From: Paludibacter sp.
GTDB lineage: Bacteria; Bacteroidota; Bacteroidia; Bacteroidales; Paludibacteraceae
Assembly: GCA_019163375.1 (NCBI GenBank)
Contig: JAFLKK010000004.1
Coordinates: 124,001 to 188,000 of the forward strand
DNA length: 64,000 nt
Reading direction: 5' to 3'
This document shows, one piece after another, positions 55,283-64,000 of the stretch. A program made the translations under genes and the position numbers. Position 1 is the stretch's first letter; every line of letters starts with the position of its first letter. The notes beneath the pieces were generated by a model. It searched no databases, was not told the DNA's origin, and worked only from the letters and a program-made list of their open reading frames with translations.

Positions 55283-56164
55283 ATGAATAATACAACAATG
55301 CTAACAACAAAACTAAGTCTTGAAGATAAATTACCGCTCACTTGCTCACGAAGGGGAACTTGCTGTCATGGAAACCTTGTGATGCTGAATCCATGGGAGC
55401 TGTTTTGCCTGGCCAGAGAGAAGAAAGTATCTCCTCGTGAATTTCGTGATTTGTATTGTGAGTCTGGCGGAATTCGGTTGCGGTTTGATGGTAAAGCCGG
55501 TTGGCGGGAGAAAAAGGCTTGTAGTCAGTATATAGATAATTTTGGTTGCAGCGTTCATGTAGGGCGTCCACTCGCTTGTCGGTTGTTTCCGCTTGGTCGC
55601 CAGATACAAAGTGAAGCACTGAGCTATATGCATCAGGGCGAAGTGTTCCCGTGTTTGGACGGGTGTCCCGAAGTTACCGGATTACCACAGTTGACCGTAG
55701 GCGAATACCTGCAAGGGCAGCAGACAGAAGTATTCGAAAATGCTCAAAATGAATATTTGAAACTGATGCAAAGCTTAGCTGATATTGCATTTGAGTTACT
55801 GCTTGATACCGGCTTAGCCGAATCGGGCGATACCGAAACATTGCCGCTGTGGCGAAAGATGGCTAACGAGAATCCCGAAGTATTAGCAAGCAGCATCGGA
55901 TCGGAGTGGATAGATAGCCTGACCATCTCTGAAATTACCGATGATAATGATGATCCTGTTTTATTTGCTCAAAAACATAATGATGTACTCTTATCTAAAG
56001 CGCAGAATCAATTTGGTGCTTTGCAAACGATGCAAGAAGTGCACGAAGCATCTGTTTTAATAATGGGAGTAGCGTTACATCTTGCCCATAGCTTAGGGGC
56101 AAAGCCGGAAATTCTTGCTGAACATTGGATTGATACAGCAAAGAAGCATGGGGCTAAGGAATGA
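55283..56164 (+). CDS. YkgJ-family cysteine-cluster protein
   Basis: The N-terminal half has the zinc- or iron-chelating cysteine cluster of this family: CSRRGTCCHG, then CxxYIDNFGCSVHVGRPLACRLFPLG, with proline-arginine features after the last cysteines. The C-terminal half (about 150-293) is helical and unassigned. The family is widespread, and its biochemical role is not settled. It follows rapA on the same strand after 159 bp that hold hairpins, so it may be transcribed separately. Confidence 0.85.
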   Translation: MNNTTMLTTKLSLEDKLPLTCSRRGTCCHGNLVMLNPWELFCLAREKKVSPREFRDLYCESGGIRLRFDGKAGWREKKACSQYIDNFGCSVHVGRPLACRLFPLGRQIQSEALSYMHQGEVFPCLDGCPEVTGLPQLTVGEYLQGQQTEVFENAQNEYLKLMQSLADIAFELLLDTGLAESGDTETLPLWRKMANENPEVLASSIGSEWIDSLTISEITDDNDDPVLFAQKHNDVLLSKAQNQFGALQTMQEVHEASVLIMGVALHLAHSLGAKPEILAEHWIDTAKKHGAKE

Positions 56165-56182
56165 AAAAGATAGTTTAACGTG

Positions 56183-56272
56183 AGTTCGACAGATTCAACT
56201 GGCTTCCGTTGTTGAAATAAAACGAATGGCTCGGTGCGCTGCGCCTTAAATTGAAGGACTGTTTGTCGAACT
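56183..56272. repeat. Inverted repeat upstream of the CHAP gene
   Basis: AGTTCGACA (56183-56191) and TGTCGAACT (56264-56272) are exact inverse copies. Between them a GC-rich CGGTGCGCTGCGCC lies in AT-rich sequence. It is about the size of a miniature element and sits between the cysteine-cluster gene and a single accessory gene. Confidence 0.5.
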
Positions 56273-56325
56273 ATTTAAAAATCAACAATTTGTATTCGTC
56301 CTAAGTATAAGAACAGAAGAAGACC

Positions 56326-56925
56326 ATGAAATTGAATAATAAAAACATAATATCTCTGATTGTTGGACTCATTATACTTATAATGGGTGGAGCTGTGGCT
56401 CTCAATAGCTTTGAATTTAATTCAAACTATAAGGTAGGACAACAAATTGATAGCTTGAACGGAGTATCTGTTTTTTACAACGGTGGTGTTGATAACGTTT
56501 ATGGTCGCAACACAACAAGTGACGGTTACAATCTAGGGCTTAAATACCAGTGTGTTGAATTCGTGAAGCGCTATTACTATGAACATTTAAAACATAAGAT
56601 GCCTGACAGCCATGGAAATGCAAAGGATTTCTTTAATAAAGAATTAACTGATGGGCAACTAAATAGAAAAAGAAATCTAATTCAATACACAAATCAAAGC
56701 AAAACAAAACCCAAAGTTGATGATCTCATTATATTTAGTGGATCAATTTTCAATAAATACGGGCACGTTGCAATAGTTTCAAAAGTAACTGAAAATGAGA
56801 TAGAGATAATTCAACAAAACCCAGGACTATTCAGAAAGTCGAGAGAAATTTTTGTGCTTGATTATAAAAACTCCAAATGGGAAATAGAAACCAAAAGGAT
56901 TTTAGGTTGGTTGAGAAAAGAATAA
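56326..56925 (+). CDS. Membrane-anchored CHAP-domain amidase/peptidase-like protein
   Basis: A single N-terminal hydrophobic segment (about 8-27) acts as signal or anchor. The CHAP (NlpC/P60-like) core has likely catalytic Cys76 (LKYQCVEFVKRYYYE), His147 (KYGHVAIVSKV) and a polar third residue near 165 (IIQQNPG). CHAP enzymes cut peptidoglycan peptides or glutathionylspermidine-like amides; the second is possible because the CVEF form also occurs there. The gene is AT-rich, stands alone and is preceded by an inverted repeat. Confidence 0.8.
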   Translation: MKLNNKNIISLIVGLIILIMGGAVALNSFEFNSNYKVGQQIDSLNGVSVFYNGGVDNVYGRNTTSDGYNLGLKYQCVEFVKRYYYEHLKHKMPDSHGNAKDFFNKELTDGQLNRKRNLIQYTNQSKTKPKVDDLIIFSGSIFNKYGHVAIVSKVTENEIEIIQQNPGLFRKSREIFVLDYKNSKWEIETKRILGWLRKE

Positions 56926-56972
56926 AATATAAATTTTAAATAAAGTAGTTGAAATTATAATTCCAAAACTAG

Positions 56973-58217
<1,245 letters not shown>

Positions 58218-58250
58218 GTCCACGTTTTATCTCGAATGAAGTTATTATTG

Positions 58251-58284
58251 AAGAGGATGTCCAAATGGGCATCCTCTTTTTTAT
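58251..58284 (+). terminator. Rho-independent terminator after the esterase gene
   Basis: AAGAGGATGTCC (58251-58262) pairs with GGGCATCCTCTT (58267-58278) with one wobble over AAAT, followed by a T-run. Confidence 0.9.
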
Positions 58285-58344
58285 TGTAAAGCTTCTTTTA
58301 AACTTAAATATTCGTCTATAGATTAAAAAATCAAAAAACATTGT

Positions 58345-58383
58345 TGTCATAATGACACTATCTAAAAATTATTTATATATTTG
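58345..58383 (+). promoter_or_regulatory. Promoter element and palindromic site before the GH3 gene
   Basis: TATATTTG (58376-58383) fits the -7 consensus. The palindrome TGTCATAATGACA (58345-58357, perfect 6-bp arms) lies where the -33 element should be, and no TTTG is there. An activator bound at the palindrome could replace the missing -33 contact. Confidence 0.45.
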
Positions 58384-58471
58384 CACTGAATTTAATCACG
58401 GATGGCATCAATGCAATCAAAAAGGAAGCAAATAAAACGAATTATATAATAAAGCCTTTAATCAAAGTATT

Positions 58472-60691
58472 ATGTTTAGAAACATCAAAGCAAGTGCCCT
58501 CCTGTTAGTAGGAATTTCACTCAGCCTCTTTGGTCAGACACCGAGAGCCGTTTATCTTGACGACACAAGACCGATGAATGAGCGCGTGGAAGATGCACTT
58601 TCGCGCATGACGGTTCAGGAAAAAGTAGCAGTATGTCATGCTCAGTCAAAATTCAGTTCTACAGGAGTACCACGTTTGGGCATTCCCGAACTTTGGACAA
58701 TGGATGGGCCGCATGGCATTCGTCCGGAAGTATTTTGGGATGAATGGTCGCAAGCCGGCTGGACCAACGATTCGTGTATCGCCTTTCCGGCGTTAACCTG
58801 TCTGGCGGCCAGTTGGGACAAAGAGATGGCTTTATTGTATGGTAAATCGATAGGTGAGGAAGCCCGTTACCGTAACAAAAATGTATTGTTAGGTCCGGGA
58901 GTAAATATTTACCGTTCCCCGCTGAACGGACGAAACTTCGAATATATGGGCGAAGATCCTTTTCTGGCTTCGAAAATGGTAGTGCCTTATATCAAAGGCG
59001 TACAACAAAACGGAGTTGCTGCTTGTGTCAAGCATTTTGCGTTGAACAATCAGGAAACGGATCGCTTTGGTGTAAATGTAACGGTTGATGACCGTGCGCT
59101 TTACGAAATTTATTTACCGGCTTTTAAAGCTGCGGTTCAGGAGGGAGAAGTTTGGACGATTATGGGCTCATACAATTTATATAAAAATCAACATTGCTGT
59201 CATAACCAATATTTGCTGAACGATATTCTTCGTGGCGAATGGGGATTCAAAGGCGCTGTGATCTCCGACTGGGGTGGTGTGAGCAATACCCGCGAAGCGA
59301 TTTTCAATGGTCTTGATATTGAATTCGGGACGTGGACAGATGGTTTAAAGACAGGTACGAGCAATGCTTATGATAATTATTATCTGGCAAAACCTTACCT
59401 CCAACTTATCCAAAAAGGAGAGGTAGGCACAAAAGAGTTGGATGATAAAGTGCGTCGTATCCTTCGGTTGGCATTCCTGACAAGTATGGATAGAAACAAA
59501 CCTTTCGGTTCATTTGGTACCGAAGAGCATGCACTTGCTGGTCGCAAGATAGCCGAAGAAGGTATCGTGTTACTGAAAAATAAAAACAATGTCTTGCCTA
59601 TCGATTTGAGCAAGACAAAACGAATTGTTGTTATCGGAGAAAATGCTTTGAAAAAGATGACAGTTGGTGGCGGTAGTTCTTCGCTGAAAGTAAAATATGA
59701 ATTGTCACCGCTGGATGGAATAAAGAAAAGAGCAGGTGCTCAGACGGAAATTGTATATGCACGTGGGTATGTGGGTGATGCTACCGGAAGCTACAATGGC
59801 GTTGTTACCGGACAAGATTTATCGGAGAAACGTTCGGCCGACGAATTACTGGCAGAAGCATGTACACTGGCTAAAACGGCTGATTATGTTATTTTTATCG
59901 GAGGCTTAAACAAGAGCGAGAACCAGGATAGCGAAGGAGCTGACCGCCTGAGTCTGAGCTTGCCTTACCATCAGGATAAGGTGATTGAAGAACTGGCTAA
60001 ACTAAATAAAAACCTCGTAGTCGTAAATATATCAGGTAACGCGGTGGCTATGCCGTGGGTAAATAAGGTGCCGGCTATTGTTCAAGGATGGTTCCTGGGT
60101 ACCGAAGCAGGTACTGCCTTGGCAGAAGTGTTGGTAGGCGATGTAAATCCTTCGGGTAAACTGCCTTTCTCTTTCCCTGTGAAACTGGAAGATAATGCAG
60201 CGCATGCCTTGGGCGAATTTCCGGGAAAGGATCATCAGGTGACGTATAACGAAGGCATCTTCGTGGGCTACCGTTGGCACGACAAACAAAACATCAAGCC
60301 TTTGTTTAGTTTTGGTCACGGATTGAGCTATACTACCTTTGAATATGGGAAAGTAAGTGCTGATAAAAAAGAAACCTCAGCCGCCGATAAGGTTACCTTT
60401 ACGGTTGATGTGAAAAATACAGGTAAGCGCGAAGGTTCGGAAGTAGTTCAGTTGTACATCAGCGATTTGAAATCATCACTTCCACGTCCGCTCAAAGAAT
60501 TAAAAGGATTTGAAAAAGTGTCGTTGAAGGCAGGTGAAACAAAAACAGTTTCATTTACCATAGATAGCTCAGCGCTTAGTTTCTTTGATGCCGATAAACA
60601 TGCCTGGGTTGCCGAGCCCGGCGATTTCGAAGCGATTGTAGCTGCGTCGTCTACAGATATAAAGAGCAAGGTTGGATTCAAATTGAAGTGA
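58472..60691 (+). CDS. GH3 beta-glucosidase-type glycosidase
   Basis: The 739-residue secreted enzyme has a signal peptide (to about residue 21, SLSLFGQ). The GH3 N-terminal barrel (about 40-340) has CVKHFALNNQE, with Lys187 and His188, and nucleophile Asp266 in VISDWGGV. The C-terminal sandwich (about 370-600) and a fibronectin-III-like domain (about 640-725, EVVQLYISDLKSSLPRPLKELKGFEKV) complete the usual architecture. Likely substrates are beta-glucosides or other beta-linked oligosaccharides. It has its own promoter-like site and terminator. Confidence 0.94.
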   Translation: MFRNIKASALLLVGISLSLFGQTPRAVYLDDTRPMNERVEDALSRMTVQEKVAVCHAQSKFSSTGVPRLGIPELWTMDGPHGIRPEVFWDEWSQAGWTNDSCIAFPALTCLAASWDKEMALLYGKSIGEEARYRNKNVLLGPGVNIYRSPLNGRNFEYMGEDPFLASKMVVPYIKGVQQNGVAACVKHFALNNQETDRFGVNVTVDDRALYEIYLPAFKAAVQEGEVWTIMGSYNLYKNQHCCHNQYLLNDILRGEWGFKGAVISDWGGVSNTREAIFNGLDIEFGTWTDGLKTGTSNAYDNYYLAKPYLQLIQKGEVGTKELDDKVRRILRLAFLTSMDRNKPFGSFGTEEHALAGRKIAEEGIVLLKNKNNVLPIDLSKTKRIVVIGENALKKMTVGGGSSSLKVKYELSPLDGIKKRAGAQTEIVYARGYVGDATGSYNGVVTGQDLSEKRSADELLAEACTLAKTADYVIFIGGLNKSENQDSEGADRLSLSLPYHQDKVIEELAKLNKNLVVVNISGNAVAMPWVNKVPAIVQGWFLGTEAGTALAEVLVGDVNPSGKLPFSFPVKLEDNAAHALGEFPGKDHQVTYNEGIFVGYRWHDKQNIKPLFSFGHGLSYTTFEYGKVSADKKETSAADKVTFTVDVKNTGKREGSEVVQLYISDLKSSLPRPLKELKGFEKVSLKAGETKTVSFTIDSSALSFFDADKHAWVAEPGDFEAIVAASSTDIKSKVGFKLK

Positions 60692-60713
60692 AACGAGTGT
60701 GTTCAAAACCATT

Positions 60714-60731
60714 GAACGCAAATTACGCAAA
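60714..60731. repeat. Second copy of an 18-bp dispersed sequence
   Basis: GAACGCAAATTACGCAAA is the exact reverse complement of 55244-55261. It lies just after the GH3 gene. Confidence 0.6.
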
Positions 60732-60806
60732 CTTGTCCTGGTACTGACGGATTTACACAAATAAATTTCTGGAAATAATTGTTGTTGTTTAATTAAAAAT
60801 GGAGGA

Positions 60807-60845
60807 ATAGAACCTATCTACGGTAGACAGGTTCTATTTTTTTTT
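60807..60845 (+). terminator. Rho-independent terminator after the GH3 gene
   Basis: ATAGAACCTATCTA (60807-60820) pairs with TAGACAGGTTCTAT (60824-60837) with one mismatch over CGG. A run of T follows. Confidence 0.9.
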
Positions 60846-61071
60846 ATGTATTTATTCCGATTGCCGTCTCAGTTCTTGGGGATATGTAATAGTCATTAAA
60901 TGCTCAAAAAGTACAGACAGGTTAGTAGGATTTTATTTAATCCAACTTATTGCATTATAAGAACCTTCCTGCAATAAATAAGATAGACATTTTGTAACAA
61001 TTAGAATACTTTTCTAGTCTATCGGCAAACAAAAAAAATCTTTGGTTGTTCTTTTTAGTAAACAATAAAAT

Positions 61072-63840
61072 ATGACCACATTAGAATTACTAAAAAGTAA
61101 ACTTGCAAAACCATACGATGATCTGGAATTTCTACTCAACTGCTTACGAGAAGTGTTGATAGAATCCGGTGAAACGGAACTGGCAAACGATATACCCTGG
61201 ATTGTTTCCTCACCCGATTTTAGTGCCCGAAGTTTCAACGAAAAAGATCTTCAGCTTTATTCCACTTGTTTTCAATTGCTGAACATAGCTGAAGTAAACG
61301 GTGCTGTTCAGAACCGTCGTAAACGGGAAGATGAATATTCATTAGCTGCCAACAACGGTTTATGGGCAAATACTTTACATGTGTTGAAGGAAAAGGGATT
61401 TGGTGAGCAGGAAATACTCAGCTGTATTGCCAACATTCATGTGGAACCTGTACTTACTGCACATCCCACCGAAGCCAAGCGAACCGTCATGCTCGAACAT
61501 TTACGCAATCTTTATTTGCTGGTTGTGAACAAGGAAAACAAAATGTACAGTAAAACGGAGCAAAAAGAGATACGCGACAATATCAAAATTGCTCTGCACC
61601 GTATCTGGCGCATTTCGGATGTGTACACCGAAAAGCCCGATGTAAGTTCGGAACTGGATAATATCATTCATTACCTGACCATGGTTTTTCCGGATGTGAT
61701 TAATCATCTCGCCCGACATCTTATTCAGGCCTGGGAAGAAACGGGGTTTGATGCTACGTTGATGCAGGATGTAAACCATTTTCCAAAAGTGACCTTTGGC
61801 AATTGGGTGGGTGGTGACAGGGATGGACATCCGCTTGTTACTGCCGAAGTAACGCGTAAAACATTTCTAAAACTGAGACTGAATGCTTTTCGGGTCATCA
61901 GAACCGAGCTTCAGACTTTGCAGCGAAAGCTTAGCTTTAATGTGTACACCGACCAGTTATCTTCTCATTTTCAGGATAGATACGAAAAGCTTCATACTGA
62001 AATAAGAGAAGAAAGAGGCAGCCTGAAAATAAAATATCACAATGAAGCTTTCAAGCAGTACCTTCAGTTTATACTTGCCAAAATACCAGTTCCCGTAGTG
62101 GAAGAACAGGTTCAGGAACTGAAAGAAGAAGCCATTAGTTACAACTATCCATCCGAACTGATAGCCGATTTATATATCCTGCATCAGGGACTTATCGATT
62201 TTGGTGCTTCGGTCATTGCTTATGCCGATGTAAACGATACCATCAGAATTGTAAACTGTTTTGGGTTTCATTTGGCAAAACTGGACATTCGCCAAAACAG
62301 TCACTACCACGAGTCGGCGCTGGCGCAACTTATGCAGGTAGCACAATTAGATGGCGAAGGATTCTTAAACTCTGATATGTCCCAACGAATAGCGTTTATC
62401 AATAAAGAGTTGAGTTCGGGCAGACCATTTAGCCATCCAAGCATGGTGCTGGGCAATGAAGCAAAAGAAGTGGTAGAGTCGTACAGAGTTGTCAGAGAAC
62501 ATATCAAAACCTATGGTCAGGAAGCATTAGGCTCATTAATTGTGAGCATGACCCGCAATGTTTCCGATCTGCTTATTGTTTACTTGCTGGAGCGCGAAGC
62601 CGGTTTAATGCAAAATACACCCAATGGTCTTGCGTCAACACTTCCCGTGGTACCGCTTTTCGAAACCATCGAAGATTTACAGCAAAGTCATCTGATTTTA
62701 GATGAATTTCTTTCCCATCCCGTAACAATAAACAGCCTAAAATTACAACAGGAAAATAATTCGACCACCGAACCCGTTCAACAGGTAATGATTGGATATA
62801 GCGACAGCAATAAGGATGGAGGAATACTAGCCAGTCAGTGGTATTTGTACGAAGCTCAGTCGAAACTAACAGAGGTAGGACGAAAACATCAGGTAAAAAT
62901 ACGTTTCTTTCACGGTAAAGGAGGTTCGATAAGTCGTGGAGCGGGACCTACACACTGGTTCCTCAAAGCTTTACCGCCCGGTTCGATAAGTGGAGATATC
63001 CGGTTGACAGAACAAGGTGAAACGATTGAACGCAAGTATGCCAATAAAAATAACGCCGTTTATAATCTGGAACTACTCACTGCCGGCACGCTGGGAGCTA
63101 CCATTCTTCAGAAAGATAAAGAAAACGAAGAACATGAAATGGCTGCAGAATTGGAATATTTGGCAAATAAGAGCAAAGTGGTGTATAAAGAAATTACACA
63201 GAAACCGGGATTTATAGAATTCTACGAAAAAACAACACCCATAGATGCCATCGAGCAAAGTAAAATTGGCAGCCGCCCTTCACGCAGAACGGGAACGCGC
63301 ACCCTTTCCGATTTAAGAGCCATTCCGTGGGTTTTCAGTTGGAGTCAGTGCCGGTTTAATATCACAAGTTGGTATGGCGTGGGCACCACCCTCGAAGCCA
63401 TGCAAAAACAAGACCCGGATAAATTTGAACGATTAAAGACGGCTGTAAAGACCGATCCTTTTATCAGGTATGTTTTCACGAATATTGATTCGAGCCTTGC
63501 TTCATCCGACGAAGTTATATTTAGAAAATATGCGCAACTAGCCGAAGGTGTACCACACAATGCAGAGTTTGTAACCCGTATGACTGATGAGCTATCGCGT
63601 ACCCGACGTATGATTGACATTATTTTGGGAATTCCCATTTCCGTTAGGCGCGAAAACCACTATTATTCTACTTTGCTGAGGGCTGAGGCTATGGAACCAA
63701 TACACGACCATCAAATAGACTTACTGAAGAAATGGCGTGCGTACTCTGTAGAAGGAAATTCGGCAGAAGCAGATCGGGTACTGTTTGAGTTATTGCATTG
63801 TGTAAATGCCATTGCCGGTGCCATTGGATTTACCGGATAA
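61072..63840 (+). CDS. ppc: Phosphoenolpyruvate carboxylase
   Basis: It converts phosphoenolpyruvate and bicarbonate to oxaloacetate, an entry into the reductive branch toward succinate or propionate. The 922-residue protein shows all main motifs: TAHPTEAKRTVM with His131, GNWVGGDRDGHPLVTAEV, GYSDSNKDGG, the loop FHGKGGSISRGAGPT, and IGSRPSRRTGTRTLSDLRAIPWVFSWSQCR. The C-terminus is AIGFTG instead of the common NTG form, a small difference near the allosteric end. It is a single-gene unit closed by a terminator at 63911-63957. Confidence 0.97.
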   Translation: MTTLELLKSKLAKPYDDLEFLLNCLREVLIESGETELANDIPWIVSSPDFSARSFNEKDLQLYSTCFQLLNIAEVNGAVQNRRKREDEYSLAANNGLWANTLHVLKEKGFGEQEILSCIANIHVEPVLTAHPTEAKRTVMLEHLRNLYLLVVNKENKMYSKTEQKEIRDNIKIALHRIWRISDVYTEKPDVSSELDNIIHYLTMVFPDVINHLARHLIQAWEETGFDATLMQDVNHFPKVTFGNWVGGDRDGHPLVTAEVTRKTFLKLRLNAFRVIRTELQTLQRKLSFNVYTDQLSSHFQDRYEKLHTEIREERGSLKIKYHNEAFKQYLQFILAKIPVPVVEEQVQELKEEAISYNYPSELIADLYILHQGLIDFGASVIAYADVNDTIRIVNCFGFHLAKLDIRQNSHYHESALAQLMQVAQLDGEGFLNSDMSQRIAFINKELSSGRPFSHPSMVLGNEAKEVVESYRVVREHIKTYGQEALGSLIVSMTRNVSDLLIVYLLEREAGLMQNTPNGLASTLPVVPLFETIEDLQQSHLILDEFLSHPVTINSLKLQQENNSTTEPVQQVMIGYSDSNKDGGILASQWYLYEAQSKLTEVGRKHQVKIRFFHGKGGSISRGAGPTHWFLKALPPGSISGDIRLTEQGETIERKYANKNNAVYNLELLTAGTLGATILQKDKENEEHEMAAELEYLANKSKVVYKEITQKPGFIEFYEKTTPIDAIEQSKIGSRPSRRTGTRTLSDLRAIPWVFSWSQCRFNITSWYGVGTTLEAMQKQDPDKFERLKTAVKTDPFIRYVFTNIDSSLASSDEVIFRKYAQLAEGVPHNAEFVTRMTDELSRTRRMIDIILGIPISVRRENHYYSTLLRAEAMEPIHDHQIDLLKKWRAYSVEGNSAEADRVLFELLHCVNAIAGAIGFTG

Positions 63841-63910
63841 GGCACTATTATTAAGTAGTATCGCTGATTTCGCAGATAAGAGAACTTGTGTTAATGTCTT
63901 ACTCATATAA

Positions 63911-63957
63911 AAAAACTAAGGGCAATAAACGGATTTTGTTTATTGCCCTTAGTTTTT
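63911..63957. terminator. Bidirectional rho-independent terminator
   Basis: AAAAACTAAGGGCAATAAAC (63911-63930) and its exact inverse (63938-63957) form a 20-bp stem with a 7-nt loop. The A-run and T-run at the ends let it work for both ppc and the minus-strand gene at the window edge. Confidence 0.93.
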
Positions 63958-63959
63958 GC

Positions 63960-64000
63960 TTACTCAGCCGTAATTTCCAGCACCACACTGGTGCGCTGTA
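63960..64000 (-). CDS. C-terminal end of a minus-strand gene (partial, cut by window end)
   Basis: On the minus strand a frame encodes QRTSVVLEITAE and stops at TAA (63962-63960), directly beside the shared terminator. The placement and residue pattern suggest a real gene end. The product cannot be identified. Confidence 0.55.
   Translation of the reverse strand, partial: QRTSVVLEITAE

Overview
The window looks like a chromosomal segment of a Bacteroidota bacterium, most plausibly a saccharolytic Bacteroidales. The evidence is SusC/SusD pairs, a one-protein hybrid two-component regulator, promoters of the TTTG-N18/20-TAnnTTTG type, many lipoproteins, few Shine-Dalgarno sites, and dispersed inverted repeats between genes. 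Placing it near Paludibacter-like genera is a guess. No rRNA, tRNA, CRISPR array, transposase or integrase was seen.

Layout. 1-10 kb: the tail of one secreted thioredoxin-like protein and a complete paralogue, then a tripartite efflux operon with three consecutive membrane-fusion lipoproteins, a MacB-type permease, its ATPase and a TolC-type channel. 10-15 kb: a MmcQ/YjbR protein, a lysine-rich repeat protein, and a TonB siderophore receptor with a PepSY membrane protein. 15-17.5 kb: two small genes of nitrogenase-associated families without nif genes, a 41-bp tandem repeat array, and a DUF6261-like gene. 17.7-26.2 kb: an AT-rich accessory stretch of seven same-strand genes, mostly single secreted or lipoprotein products. 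They are separated by long inverted repeats, and five start just downstream of a GTTAGC-like motif. Two of these units carry matching terminal inverted repeats, so the stretch looks like a cassette array.

26.5-46.2 kb, minus strand: an S9 peptidase and a polysaccharide utilization locus predicted to target arabinan. From upstream it holds the regulator, a GH51 arabinofuranosidase, a surface glycan-binding-type lipoprotein, SusC, SusD and two GH43 enzymes. Surface proteins would bind and cut arabinan, SusCD would import oligomers, GH51 would release arabinose, and the regulator would sense a breakdown product. Hairpins after susD, between the GH43 genes and after the last GH43 gene suggest graded expression and an operon end.

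46.5-64 kb: a decayed outer-membrane protein fragment, a POT-type transporter with an AlkZ-like winged-helix protein, a GH1 glucosidase, two small accessory gene units, a RapA-type ATPase with a cysteine-cluster protein, a CHAP protein, an esterase and GH3 enzyme, phosphoenolpyruvate carboxylase, and the end of a minus-strand gene at the window edge.
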